From assembly GCA_963921425.1 (NCBI GenBank), contig OY992837.1, positions 13,675,896 to 13,739,895 on the forward strand: a stretch of DNA of 64,000 nt. Reading direction: 5' to 3'. This document shows, piece by piece, positions 1 to 12,580 of the stretch. Every line of letters starts with the position of its first letter. Position 1 is the stretch's first letter. Source of the stretch: Dryas octopetala (Eukaryota; Streptophyta; Magnoliopsida; Rosales; Rosaceae). The position numbers were made by a program, and so were the translations under genes. The notes below the pieces were generated by a model. The model was not told the origin of the DNA. It ran no database searches and was given only the letters and a program-made list of their open reading frames with translations.

Positions 1-1
1 C

Positions 2-721
2 AAGCACTTCCGAACAACTTTGATGTTCGGAAAGGAGACTCTAAAGCTTGATGACGTGGTGCAAGCGCTCCAGTCATATGCAAAGTTAGATGATTTAACT
101 GAAGGCACTCAGTCATCACAAGGCCTTTACGCTAAGGGCAAGGAGAAGAGTCGATGGAAGGAAAGGAGGGGCAGATCTAGCAAAAAGGGGAAGTCCAATG
201 ATTCCGATGAAGAAGGTGGTTGCTTCGAGTGTGGTTCACTAGACCACTGGAAAAGGGATTGCCAGATATGGCTGGAGAAGAAGAAGAAAAGGGCTGAAAA
301 CTCAAGTAACGTCGTGGTCGACGATGGGGAGCTTTTGGTGATATCTTCAGGTAATTCTACTCCACATGCTTGGTATTTGGACTCCGGATGTAGTTTTCAT
401 ATGTGTGCAAACAAGGAGTGGTTTCATACATATGAGGAATCTAGTGAGGGCAAAGTTTTGTTGGGAGATAACTCTGTGTGCAAGGTTCATGGCGTCGGCA
501 CAGTCAAGGTGAAGATGCAAGATGGAATTGCTAGGTTGCTTGGGAATGTGCGATATATTCCTACATTGAAAAGAAATCTTATCTCTCTTGGAACTCTAGA
601 GAAGAATGGGTATGCATTCAAGTCTAGAGCAGGGAAGCTCCAAGTCTCAAAAGGATCAAGTGTGATCCTGAAGGGAGTTGTGCAATCTAATAATCTCTAC
701 AAGCTTACGGGGTTACAGTGA
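2..721 (+). pseudogene. Copia gag-protease fragment
   Basis: The frame is open from the window edge, so the ATG at 20 is internal and the true start lies upstream. The protein has the end of the copia gag (UBN2-type) region, a lysine/arginine-rich linker, a CCHC zinc knuckle (C-x2-C-x4-H-x4-C; CFECGSLDHWKRDC, about residues 68-81 counted from the ATG at 20) and a retropepsin-like protease start with the active-site triplet as DSG (WYLDSGCSFHMC, about residues 118-129). It stops at TGA 719-721. Just past the stop, another frame continues the sequence expected of the GAG-pre-integrase region (VIGGAAASTK), so the stop reflects a small indel rather than a natural end. Confidence 0.8.
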
Positions 722-1431
722 TAGGTGGAGCAGCTGCGTCTACCAAAGAGAGCTTAGATGTTGAGCTCATGGAGCATTGTAACAAGGGAGAGCAAAGGCA
801 TCATCTCACAAAGGAAGAGTCTCATCAAATAAGTGCTACGGCTAAGGAAGAAAAAGCAACAAACCATGATTGTTGCTTGGTTAGTTATTCATCAAAGATT
901 GACTTCAAAGATGCAACAAGGGAAGTCAAGGAAGATGAGGAAGGTTTGATTGTTGTTAAGGAAGATGCAACCATGAAGGCAACCAAGGTGGTTATGAAGG
1001 TAAATTCAGTTCAAGAGAAGGCCAACTCTGAGCTAGTGGAGCATGACACAAGGGTTGAAGAGTTTGGACAGCAACAACAATCAACAAAGGTTCAAGAACA
1101 GGTGGAGAAAAAGAGCACAAGGCAGTCCAAGCCCAAAAGTACCATCAAGCTAACTCACAAGTTTTGGTGGGAAAAGGATAGAGGTTACTATGGTGTTAGT
1201 AAGGGAAATCTGGCTACATTCAAGGGGGCTTGTGAGAGCAAGGAATGGGAACGTCGGAGGTGTGCTAGGTTGTCTCTACAAAGGAACTTCAGTTGGAAGT
1301 TAGATCCTAAATCCAAGGAGAACGTTGGCTATGAATGGGTTTATGGAACAAAAGGCGAAGACAATCTTGAGGCTGCAATTAAGATTCGAAGGTACAAGCT
1401 CGGGTTGAGCTTGTTCAATCTTCAAACTTAG
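722..1431 (+). CDS. Open frame replacing copia pol; charged protein of unknown origin
   Basis: About 236 residues. The first dozen look like the GAG-pre-integrase stretch that should follow the protease, in another frame from the upstream ORF. After that I recognise no copia domain. The middle is rich in lysine, glutamate and glutamine; the last 100 residues are aromatic and basic (KFWWEKDRGYYGV near the start of that part). An ATG-less start and the 4-bp overlap with the upstream ORF suggest expression, if any, as a fusion by frameshift or from an internal ATG. It ends 166 bp before the LTR. It could be a captured host sequence or a lineage-specific ORF of a non-autonomous element. I cannot name a function. 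Confidence 0.45.
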
Positions 1432-1597
1432 TTGATTGAGGTGGAGCACCTTCTCACTTAAGGTGCATTGAGGCAATAGGTTTTTTTGCCAATGTGAAGG
1501 GTTCTTGGAGGATTGTTTCGGGGTTACTTCAAGACTGGTAGGATATCTCGAAGGAGCAACATTCGTAGCTTTGGTTCCGACTCACCAAGGTGGAGAT

Positions 1598-2176
1598 TGT
1601 TGTGTTTGGCTCGCCGGAATATTTCTGGAAATTGATTAAAATAGGAAAGTAGCTGTTTTTAGATAATTCCTAGTTGAGTACAGTTTTCTTAGGAATGCTA
1701 AAAAGCTTGCGCAAGGTTTTCCTAGTTAAGGAAGGAAGTTCTAAGTTTTCCTAAGTGTACAAGGTTAGAATTAGTAATTAGGCCTATTACCTAATTCTAC
1801 TAGGAATAGGATTTCCCAGCTGTAACCTATTGTATGCCGCAGCCTATAAGCTTATAAATAGGCTGCTGCAAGGCTAGAAAAATGTAGATAGAGCACCAGA
1901 AACAGGGTGAGAGATTTCAGTGATCAGGGAGAGAGAAGTAGTGGCTGCGGGTTGGGTTAGTTCTAGGGTTATTTCAACAAGTTCTTGTACTCTTATTCTA
2001 ATCATAGTGCAGCTGTGATTCTCAAAGGATCACACGGGGACGTAGGCAAAGTTAGCCGAACCTCGAGAACAAATCTTGGTGTTCTTTGTGTTTACTTTTG
2101 CTGCTATATATTGTGTGCTAACTATTCTAACTCTAGAATACATCTAAGACAAGGCTGAAAGGTGTTTTTCACTACA
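1598..2176 (+). repeat. 3' LTR of the copia element
   Basis: The LTR begins TGTTGTG directly after a purine-rich tract (AAGGTGGAGAT) and ends CACTACA, giving near-perfect terminal inverted heptamers. Inside are a TATA box (TATAAATA at 1853-1860) and a T-rich stretch. Length is about 579 bp. The 3' end is set by the TG...CA rule and could move by a few bases; no target duplication can be checked because the 5' end is outside the window. Confidence 0.7.
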
Positions 2177-2314
2177 CTTACTTTGTAGGTGCCAAATTGT
2201 TCACTATAAAGGAAAATTGCTTGCTACTTCAATGCATTCCAACTCTTAGTTCCTATAAGTATGTAGGCGGCTTTGGTGCGAATGAATAAGCATCAAGTGT
2301 CAACTACAGAGTGC

Positions 2315-2386
<72 letters not shown>

Positions 2387-3694
2387 TCTTGGGAATTCTA
2401 TGAGAGTCGGTGTACAAGGGTTTTGGGCTTGGATTATGTGAGTTAGCGCAAGTGTTTTTTGTACCATTTATAGTCTTATAGTGAAGAATAAATCATCTCT
2501 CATGAACTTAGGCAAGAAATTTGCCGAACAACATAAATCATGTGTGCATTATCTTTCTTCTTCGTTTATTTATTCTGCTCAAATTGTGGTTAGTTTTGTG
2601 TTTTTATCTAATTCTCGGTTTGCACCAATTTAATCCCAACAATATTCTTTCCTGTACAAGAGAAAAGGTTGGAGAACCATCAAAATAGAGGGGGGAAGTA
2701 AAAGGTTGTATCAAGAGTAGTTCCACAGTTAAAATAGAAAGAGATTGTGATGAAAGGAAAGACTTGAGAGAATCAAAAACATATATAAGCAAGAAGTAGA
2801 AGATCTGGGCAGAGAGAAATTGGAGCAAGAGGAAAGCTGAGGAAGAGGAATACAATTGGGGGTGCGCGGTGGTATGTGAGAGGCAGGTTTTACACTAATC
2901 ATGGGGGGTGATTCAGAGGCCATTATTGGAGTTGATACGTAGAGAAACTAACCTGTATTATTTTCAGAGCAATAAAGCTTTGTTTGTCTGCAAGAATAAA
3001 GGGGAAGCATTTATGATAGAAGAGTTAGGAACCCTTTCCATAAAGCCTAACGTCTTATTATCAAGGTGGGGACATAGTGTCATGACAAATAAAGGTGAGG
3101 CAATTAGCTATGGAGGCTAAATTGCAGTGGAGGGGATTGCTGCTGCACCTATGGACCAAAACAATTTTTCAGGAAACTGACGACACATGTGAAGGGTTGC
3201 TTGAAGTAGATCGCAGGACCGAAATTTTTGAAAAAGAGCCCGACAATATCCTGACCATGTATAGCTTATGTGATGCACGACAGAAGCAAAGGCTGCTGTC
3301 TTGTTGCTATATTAGGGCAAAAAGTCTAGAATAGACAGATTTTCCAGCAACAAACAGTTGAGAAAATAGAGATTTAAGCTATAGAATCAAAGATGGAACG
3401 TTGATAGATGAGTTCTAGGGTTTAGGAGCCCAAAAGAAACTCTCAAATCTGAATTATCAGAAAAATATAATGCATAGACTCTCTATTACAACCTCAGCCT
3501 TTAACTTACTTATATGGGGAAACATAAACCTAAGATGACTGGCATAAACCTTAACTAACTAGGAAAGCAATAAACTTTAGCTAACTAGGAAAACATAGAG
3601 TAAACACTCTAAATTGAACTAGGAAACAAAAATTAGAAAGTTACTAAAAAAACTACTAAATTCTGGAAACCCTAGCAGATGCTCCTGCATCATT
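2177..3694. other. Intronic or intergenic DNA with a (GA)n microsatellite; no gene recognised
   Basis: A long (GA)n run lies at 2317-2381. The stretch 2600-3340 has short open frames on both strands, but none shows a known domain, codon regularity or splice continuity with the kinesin exons. It may be degraded transposon sequence linked to the LINE that follows. Confidence 0.5.
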
Positions 3695-4517
3695 ATGCCA
3701 AACTGTATTCCATTATTTCTGTTTCCGTCAAGGGTGGATTCTAGAAGATGGAAGCTAGAAGGGTCAGGGTGTTTTTCTTCCAAATCCTATAGTACTCTTT
3801 TATGCAACAAAAGCAATGACCCTTATTTTTCTCCTTATCCCCAAATATGGGCAGCAAAAGTTCCTCCTAAAGTTCGAGTTTTTGTTTGGTTGGTGGCTAT
3901 TGGGAGGGTAAACACTTGTGATCTTGTTCAAAGGAGGAGGCCTTTTAGCTGTTTTTCACCTCAATGGTGCATTCTATGTAAAGTGGGGGAGGAGAGTGTG
4001 GACCATGTTTTCCTTCATTGCTCTTACTCTTTACAATTGTGGTGGAAGTTGTTTAGGGAGGTTGGCGCTTCATGGGTAATACCACAAAACTGTTCTGAGC
4101 TTTTGAGTACCTGCTTTCAAGCCTTAGGGAAGGGGAAAAAAGCAAAAACCCTATGGAGATGCTTGGTGCTGGCTGTTTTTTGGGTTTTATGGATGGAGCG
4201 CAATAGAAGAATTTTCGATGATTATAAGGGGGTTGAAGTGGAAGTTCTTTGGGAGCGAGCGAAATTTTGGGCTGCTTTATGGGCATCAGTTACGGCTGAT
4301 TTTTGGGCACACTCTATATCCTCTATTATGCTGAACGTGTTAGCTGTTGTGCAGTGAGACTAGTTCTGGGGCGATGTTTTGGGTTTTTCTTATCTAAGAT
4401 CAGTTTTGTTTTTTTACTTTTATTCTTCTTATAAGTTTGTGGATTCCTGATCCACTCTGTGTTTTTTATTTTACTTTGTCTTTTTAATAAAAGTTCTCGT
4501 TTCTTCTCAAAAAAAAA
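3695..4517 (+). mobile_element. LINE (L1-type) 3' end with reverse-transcriptase zinc-binding domain
   Basis: The open frame 3695-4357 encodes the C-terminal zf-RVT domain of plant non-LTR retrotransposons: a VPPKVRVFVWLV motif (about residues 55-66), the C-x2-C...H-x4-C cluster (CILCKVGEESVDHVFLHC, about 91-108), and the trailing NRRIFDD motif. After the stop comes a 150-bp T-rich 3' UTR that ends with AATAAAAG and a short A-run at 4509-4517, as expected for target-primed integration. The reverse transcriptase and endonuclease are missing, so this is a 5'-truncated dead copy. It lies about 95 bp upstream of the first visible kinesin exon, in the same orientation. Confidence 0.8.
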
Positions 4518-4612
4518 TATAGTCCTACTAGCTTTTCCTCCCTATTTTGTGCCTATCCCTCTCTCCCTCCCTCTCTCTGGTTTTTGTAAAGTTTTCCTAT
4601 TTTCTGCTGCAG

Positions 4613-5909
4613 GAGAAGAGGCGGGATACTTGGTGTCCGGGTAAGCTCTCAAGGGAGACTGTTGGAGAGGTAATACTTTATTTTGCTTTGAGTGCATATG
4701 ATTACTTTCTCATCTTTCACTAAATTGTAAGTTCCCAATTTCAAAATATACGTCAAAGATTTTTTCTTTTACATATGTTTTATTGCATGCATATTGTGTT
4801 CTTATTTTTTGCAGTGCAAAATCCGAAAATCGTACATAGTGTTGTTGGGTACTTACTGGAAATGTGATTATCAATAATTGCATGAAAATTTACAAAGTTG
4901 CAATTGGCAAGTGATGATTAGTGGATTTGAGGGACTATTTTGAATGTGGGGGGATTTCCGATAACTCGTAATAAGAATCCCTTATAAAAGTTGAGCTTGT
5001 CTAGGAAACCAATGATTCAAGATGGCATCCGTCACTTTTTCTATTTTGTCAATCTTTTACATTTTCTTCTTTTGATTGAGTTTTAAAAGGTATCATGGCA
5101 AGAGGAATCTTGTACATGATATTCTTAGGTTAATTGGATTTAGTAACTTCTGCTCAGCTTAAATGTATGGATTTCAAAAGTTTTGAACTGTAAATCAATT
5201 TACTGATTATAGTTTTTTGTGAGAGGGATTGAGGTTAAAAAACCACTCCCTTCTGGTTTCACTTGATTTATGGAGCCTCTAAATTGGGACTTGTTGGAAA
5301 CCGTGTTTAGTGCGTGTTATTTAACTTTATTTCTAATATAAATATACATGCTTGGTCTCACATTGAGTCAAGAATCTACAACCATAAGTGAGACAATGAG
5401 GAAAAAAGGGTAAAAAAATGGAGCAAACTGCCACCTAGAAAAGTGATGGCATGTGATGAATATGGTCCTAAATAGTCCTGCATATAGGGGAAAAGGAATC
5501 TGCAGCTGGAACTTAACATTCGGTTGTGTTGAGAAATTTTTCCTTTTCCTGCATACAAAGTAAATTGTTAAGTAGAATACTTCTGTGACATTCCTTAGTG
5601 GGAATTAGGTAATATTGCTATGTAAAAAAGTGGTCACCTAGCAGTGGACAAGAAGTCCACTGTTGTGTAACTCCACAAATTTTTTAAAGCTGGCTGGATT
5701 CAATGTAGAGGAAGCTTCAAATGAGGTATACCTCATTTTAACCATAATGATGTATCACTTGTGGGACCCACTCTGCATTGTAGTTCGATTATTGGAGACA
5801 TCTATTTGACTTAGAAAATAGACGGCTCCAATTTGCAAACTACAATGCGGAGTGGGTCCCACTAGGGATACCTCATTATGGCTAAAATGAGGTATACCTC
5901 ATTTGAGGG

Positions 5910-5969
<60 letters not shown>

Positions 5970-7430
5970 GATTGTGTAAAACTGTTAAGTTTTATTTTAC
6001 AATTGTTATATTGCCCACTTTTGGATAATAAGATAAGATACAGACTGCTGTCAATATTTTATTAATTACTAATGTTATCTTTGTTGGTGTGATCTCTAAA
6101 ATTTTTTTGAGCATGTCATATCAATTATGTTATAATTTTAAGCTATTGCTACTTTGCTCAACTTTAGGTTCCATCCACCATCCAATCAAAGGCATCTGAT
6201 GTAGAGCCCTTGAGAATCAAGCGTGAGATGGGACCACTTCTTCCATTTGAAGAACTGGTGCATCAGATTGAAGTTGCTGAGGCTGAGTCTTGCAAAGAAG
6301 AAGAAGAATGCAAAAACAACACATTGGAGGACTGTGCTATTCCTGATCCATGCGCTTTATTGCATGTTACTAACAGGAGAAAGGTGCCACCCAGGAAGAG
6401 AAGCTTACCCCTGGTTTGTACTATTTTCATTACATTTTCATGTAAACTTTTGGCAATCCACATTTTTAATTCCATACATCTGGCAGGACAATGGATTAGT
6501 AGATTTGCAAGCAGAATATGAAGATTTGCTTATAAAATTTGAAACTCAGGTTACTATATTTCATTTTCTCTTTTCCTCAATACATCGGCATATGTATTTT
6601 TGCTCTATATTGATCTTTATCTCTTGCAGAGAACTTTGAGTGAGATACAAATCGATTGCTTGACACAGAAGCTTGCTGAGGCTAATATGTTTTCTGGAGC
6701 AATGTATAATGACCAATCCACAACTTATGTCAATACTGGGGACAAGAATGTTAGTTTAAGAGAGTCAGAGGCTATTCTTGTGATTAAGCGACTTCAAGAG
6801 CAAGTTGGCCTCTCATTGTTTTTTCTTGTACTTAATTTTTTAATTACTTTATTAGTTTTGCAGGTTCTTGACAATCAATATCTTGTTAATGCTGTTTTTA
6901 TTATTTTCATTAGTTTTGGCATATTTTTCATTTCTTGTCTGTCCTCTATCTTGTAGATTAAGATGTTAGAAATGGAGAAGTCTTCAAGCCAGCAAAATCT
7001 GGATAGTGTTGTCGAGCTGGCAACAGAGCAAAACATATGTGCCAGGGAGAAGTTTGGTGAGGTAATCTTGGTTTGTGTTAGTCAGTTGTGCTATATAAGC
7101 TTGTGAATAGATGTCAATCTACAGGCAGCCTCATCAATTATTTTGGAGTGCTAATCTGCTGGACTTTTTTAGGTGTTAGGAGGCATAAACATTTATGTGG
7201 ATAATTGCACTGAACAATCAAGCTTCCTGATATTTTTCTTTGGGAGTTCTAATATGCTTATATGCTGCAAAATTTTAAACTTTAAGCCTATTATCACCCA
7301 CCCATCTGTAATAAGAAAAGAAGAAAAATGGTGAAGAATACATGCACTTGCATGTGAGACTCAGTGCATTTCAGCAAAATTTGCATCTACATTTTTATTT
7401 ATTTATTTATTTTTAATGTATAGCAGGGTT

Positions 7431-7493
<63 letters not shown>

Positions 7494-9649
7494 CTTCCCT
7501 CCCTCTATCTAACTATCCCTTAGTAAAACCAAAAATTAAATTAGAGTGCTAAATCGTGAAAAGCCTCCAAAGTCCAAACTAATCTATCTAGTTTATCTCT
7601 TAATAAAATTATAAGTTAAAACTAGAGTGGCACATCACCTATGAAATCCCTCCAAACTATTGTGGAAATATTTTATAATGTGGTGCTACTGATACTCAAA
7701 TTAAGTTCCATTTCAAGGGTCAAAATTTGGTGATACTTCATCAATAGTAATTAGAGCATTTTGTGAGAAAAGTATGCGATTTGAATGTCTCAACAATGAA
7801 AAGATGTATGTTAGGGTTTGCCTATTGGCTGAAACATTTTAAGTATATTTCCCTCATATGTTCTCTTGTCAAAGAAGCCATGTTTCATAAATTTGGCCAA
7901 AAGTAGTAGGTTTGGATAAATTGAATTTTTTGGGCTTTCAGTGAGTGGCTTACATATCAATTCAAATTGTTATATTTGTTTAAGTTTCCAACTATAAATG
8001 TGCTTGCCCACCCACTTGCTGCTCTCTGTTTTCTTTCTAGTATGATCCACAGAACTCTTATTTTGTTGACTTCATTGTCTTAAGTTGTTATTAAATGTAT
8101 TTCTTTCTGTCTCTTGATTTTTAAATTGGCATGTAATTGTTCATCTTCTTAGCTCTATGAAGAGCTTCTAATTGCACGTGAGGAGGCCAGGGTCGCTCGT
8201 GAACAGCATACTTGGAACGAATCTGTAAGAAAAGTTGATGTATGTATCTCCTTTTGTGTTAATTTCTGTGATGACAATCATTTAGGTATTGTTCTTTTTT
8301 TTTTTTTTTAGTCGGAACCATTTAGTTATTGTTCTTCTTTACAAGATTTTTTGGTGTTCATAATTTTAGAGTATACACAATCGCTCTCTCTCGAAGTCTC
8401 TGCAGCTAACTTTTTATAGCTTCATTTAGGATGGGAATGCTGAATTTTTTATCAAGGTTGAAAAGGAAGTTCAAGAAATAATATCGGAATTTCAAAGCTC
8501 AGAAATTGTCATTGAGAGTGTATCTTCACTTGTGGAAGAGGTCTCTAAGAGTTTCTCTGTGGTATTTGATATGTTCCTAGTAAGTATTTTTGAAATATCA
8601 TTTCATAAATGATTATTCCTATATTCGATTAGTATTCTAAAGAAATTGTTTGTAGATATCTTAAGCTGTTATCATTGAGTTTCTTTTCTTTTGTTTTATT
8701 TTCTCAATCTTATGTGGTCTATACACGCTTGTATATTTCTGAACATCCATTGGCTTAAATTCATTGGATGTAGGATTTCAAGACTTTGATGTTCCAGTGT
8801 TCTCAGCAACAAAAACTACTTATCAGTAACCACGAGAAGTTAAACTCTTACATGATGCAGAAGGTTTCTGAACTTGAGAATGAAAAGGTCTGGTCGTGAC
8901 TAAATTTACATGAAATTCTGATTACTTCCTGACCAATTCAAATATTTTTTGCTGCATAAATATCTGGTATGCAGTGTCTTTTGTACAACCAATCAGTTGA
9001 TCTTCAGAACCAGTTAGAAGAACTGAAACTAGATGCTCAAAATTCTGAAAAGTCCTTGACGGTAAGCTTTTACTATTAGATCATCATTATTGGTATTATT
9101 AGTATTAATAAATAGTAAGAGCCTCTCTGATATTGTGGTATTATTTCAGGAACTTTTGGAACAACAGGATTTGGAAAAGGGAGAATATTTTTCTCATATA
9201 CAAGTTCTTGAGAAGGAAATATCGGGTCTATCATCGTGTTCCTTGGCCAAGGAAAAGGATAATTTGAGAAAAGATCTTGAGAAAACAAGAATGAAGTTGA
9301 AGGAGACTGAGTTTAAGCTTAAGAATGCTATACAGGAGAAAACCAAACTGGAGGTTTGATCCTATATTCCTTTATTTTTCGTATGCTGATTGATTTATCA
9401 TCAAATCAGAACCTTTCACTAACATATTCGCCCATTTGTAGGGTGAGAAAGCATTTTCTGAACGAGAAATAAAACGATTGCACGGTCAGAACTCTCTTCT
9501 TGAACGTGACATAAATAAGCGTGACTCACTTGCTGGTAGAAGGCGTGATTCAGTTAATGATAAGGGTTTGAAGATGTCTGATCCTAAAAGAGCAAAAGGC
9601 CTTGCTTTTGAACAGACATTGCAGGTGGTGACAATGATAATTTCTGTTC

Positions 9650-9688
<39 letters not shown>

Positions 9689-12580
9689 AAAGAAACAGAT
9701 ACTTTCATTATAGAAAAAATCCAAATACATATTGTGGACAAGGTGTCCCCAACAACAGAACCTCTTACACCATGGAATGCCACCCCCTAAATCAGAACAC
9801 TACAAACCTCTAAACTAGCACATTAACAGCAGCTTTCAAATCTATCATGATAGCAGAAAAAGATATCCCCCTAAAATCTGAAGATACTGATGCCCACAAT
9901 GCCGACCCAATATTATACTGCATCAATTGTGTGATGCAACATGCAAGTTATTGTTAGCTTTAAGTGTCAGTGCCTAAATGAAGAGACTTATCAGGAAAAT
10001 TGTCAATGCTGAAGAGAACATGTCATAGTTAATATTTTGTTCAACTTTTTATAGTAAAATTTACATGAAATTACTTGTTATGTTTAATGATTCTTAGGTC
10101 ATTCTACTCTGCTTAAGCTTTTTGAGTCTCCATTTAGTTAAAATAACTCAATAGAATCTTTATATACTTTTTGTTTTTTTTTTTTTTTTTCAGGAAGAAT
10201 ACAAAAAGCTGGAAGTTTATGCTTTTGAAATGGAGACAAAGATTACTTCTCTAGAAGAAGAATTAGAAGCTGTATACAGGGAAAAGGAAGATGCTTTGTC
10301 TAGTAATGAAGGTTTAGCATCTGAGTTAGAAACCCTGTCTGAAAAGTTGAGTGCATCAACCTTGGAACTGAATGCATTGCAGGAAGAGCTTTCGGCCCTG
10401 GTAAGCTTGTTTGTCTTTACACTTCCATAGTCCTTTCTTATTTTCATTTCAAAGAATAAATGGCTGGTGTGCTTTATTGTGTGAAGTGTTCTTATTCATT
10501 GCTATTCTTTTCTATATCCAGAGGCATAGGTTGGAAGAATCTAAATTTGAGCAGCAAAAGATGGAAAGCTCCATTAAAATGTTCATTGAAGAAAAGGAAG
10601 TGTTGGCAATGGTAGCCAAATTTTGGGTTTCCCTTTGTGTGAATGTTCCTTTTTTTTTTTCAGTGTGTTATTGCATCTGTGTGTGTTTCTTGGTGTATGT
10701 TACTTATCTGATTGTATCTTTGATTTTGCAGCAACTTACAGATTCTCTTTTGGAAATGGAGGAGGAAAGGGCAATATGGTCAGCTAAGGAGAAGGCTTCC
10801 CTTCAAGCCATAGAAGAGAAATCAAATTTATACAACATGGAGATTACATCATTATCCAGGGAAATGTCAGAGGTGAAACTCATCTCTACTTGTGTAAATC
10901 ATGACACTCACCTCTACTTGTGTAGCTTGTGTTATTTGGCCTTGCTATTGTATTTTATTAGTCTTCATTAGGATTTGACTTTTAGGGGTATTATTGTCAT
11001 TGTGTAATTATTTATAATATAAATATATACATTTGGTCTCATATTGACGCAAGCGACTATAATATTTTGCAATTGAATGTTTAAAACGCACTATTCTTTA
11101 CTTGATTGTTCACATAATGATATATGCTTATTCTGATTATGATTATGCCAAAATGTAAGGTGAGGAATGAATTGGAGTCTCATAGACAAGAATGCATGGT
11201 CCTTAGGGAAAGATTAACTTGTTCCGAGGAAACAGCAGGACAAAAGACATGCAGGTTTGTTTCAGTGTCATTTCCCCATCTTTTCTACCCTCTTGGTTGT
11301 TTCTTTCTTATAATTTCGAAGAACAAAACATTATTATTTTATTCTACTTTTGTTTTAGCATGGAGAAGTCTTTGGAGATTGATCAACTAAATAATGACCA
11401 ACATATAGCTGATGATCTGAGCAAACAGTCTGAAGAAGTAAGTATTTGCCTTAGCTTAGAATATTTTTATGGTCATTCACCAGGTATTATTTTGGTATGC
11501 ACAAGTTAGCTTTTTTACTTTAAAGTTTAAACCATTCAGATGTTGAACTCAAATTTGGAGATGCGCAAAATTCATGATTTTGAGGAAATGAATGTGCTTC
11601 AGAAGGAGCTCAGCTTTCTGAACAAAGAAAGAGAAGATCTGTTTATTCGAATAACAGAGTTACAAGAACTTTCAAATGACTACCAGGTATCATCTCCACT
11701 TCCATTCTTTACAGACTAGCAGATAAAATATTTGATAATGGTTTGGGAAAAAATTATTGCAATTATGGTGAGGAACTAGGATTAATTCTTGAAAACTTAT
11801 TGCATTTGTTTGAGTGATTGTATGTTGTCTTCAGAGTCTCAACAACCAGCTCCTTCTTATGACAAAGGAAAGGGATAAATTAGTGACTCAGATCCAAGAG
11901 CAGCAGAAACATGTAATTGAAGAACAAATTCTCAGTAAACATTACAATGACTTGGTAGGTCACTAAAAAGATACTTTTTCTCATTGACACCTAAATTGTT
12001 TTGAGAGTCATCTTACGTAATGATGAACTTACTACCAGTTGGTGGAGGCAAACTTTCAAGTGGAGGAACTGACAAGAAGAATTTCAAGCATGGAGGTCAA
12101 GATTCACAATGTAAGGGTTTGTGTACTTGCATTTATTGTTCAATGCAGGTGTCATCTTCTGCTTATAAACAATAGTTGTACGACAAAAGTTTTAACAATT
12201 GGGTTCGCTAGCTTTTGGTTAAATATCAGTTTGGATATTGTGATTTACGCTCTCCGAATGAAGTCAGGACAAAAAAATGTTAAAATTTTTCATGTTGAGC
12301 TGTCAGATTTCACAAATCTAGTCCTTAATTTGGCCTTGTATACTTTAAGCAGGATCAAGTCAAAAACAACAAAGAAAATGCAAAGCTTCGGATGAGGCTT
12401 CGAGGGACACAAGCAAAGTTAGATGCCTTTCGCAGTAGATACAAGGAAGCACTGGACGAGTCCGATCTTATGAACAGGAAGTATGAGGAGGCTACAGTCA
12501 AGCTAAAGGACCTGTTAGCATCAAAAGGAGTCGAGGTCCTCAACCTCAAGAAGCAGCTTTCTGCTGCAAAGGGGTTATAA
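4613..12580 (+). CDS. KIN7O: Kinesin-like protein KIN-7O (CENP-E-like), C-terminal coiled-coil part, 20 exons
   Basis: Exons: 4613-4669, 6168-6413, 6487-6549, 6630-6803, 6957-7061, 8153-8239, 8430-8579, 8774-8887, 8975-9061, 9150-9353, 9442-9624, 10194-10400, 10522-10611, 10732-10872, 11160-11254, 11359-11437, 11540-11686, 11835-11954, 12039-12110, 12353-12580. Every junction is GT-AG and the joined frame is open for 882 residues to TAA 12578-12580. The first exon reads EKRRDTWCPGKL, a neck-linker-distal motif of plant KIN-7 kinesins; the rest is almost pure heptad coiled coil rich in E, K, L and Q, ending LNLKKQLSAAKGL as in the Arabidopsis At3g10180 type. The motor domain must lie upstream of the window, behind an intron of at least 4.6 kb that holds the copia and LINE insertions. 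All introns but one are phase 0. The alternative is another KIN-7 subtype; the family is secure. Confidence 0.85.
5717..5906. mobile_element. Foldback MITE in a kinesin intron
   Basis: About 190 bp that fold back on themselves: TCAAATGAGGTATACC at the left end is matched by its reverse complement at the right, and the pairing continues inward through TTTTAACCATAATGA and GGGACCCACTC. The loop is about 60 bp. No clean target duplication is visible. A (CT)n and (TA)n microsatellite follows directly at 5913-5969. Confidence 0.7.
5913..5969. repeat. Compound (CT)n(TA)n microsatellite
   Basis: Uninterrupted CT dinucleotides pass directly into TA dinucleotides next to the MITE in the intron before the second visible kinesin exon. 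Confidence 0.95.
7062..8152. other. Large kinesin intron with a (CT)n microsatellite at 7435-7488
   Basis: The 1.1-kb intron between the exons ending 7061 and starting 8153 is AT-rich. Apart from the 54-bp (CT)n run and an ATTT-repeat just before it, I see no coding or transposon signal. Confidence 0.7.
9625..10193. other. Kinesin intron with (TA)n at 9652-9685
   Basis: The TA run is followed by about 300 bp that look foreign to the intron and could be the antisense 3' end of a LINE (reading the minus strand it ends TAATGAAAG...CTGTTTC, a pattern common at LINE tails). No protein motif supports it, so it is left as a possibility. Confidence 0.5.

Larger units (their letters stand above)
1..2176 (+). 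mobile_element. Copia LTR retrotransposon, 5'-truncated by the window, lacking pol
   Basis: The element runs in from the left edge and ends with a 3' LTR. It holds a gag-protease remnant, then a second open frame where integrase, reverse transcriptase and RNase H should be, then a purine-rich tract just before the LTR at 1598. No reverse transcriptase motif (YVDD type) is found between 721 and 1597, so this copy could only move with enzymes supplied in trans. The 5' LTR, primer-binding site and left target duplication are outside the window. Confidence 0.8.

Noticed and set aside
2604-3334. Several 60-80 codon frames upstream of the LINE fragment
   Set aside because: No known domain, no splice continuity with kinesin exons, and overlapping on both strands.
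9652-9990. Possible antisense LINE 3' end in a kinesin intron
   Set aside because: Only the tail-like sequence suggests it; no protein motif or target duplication found.
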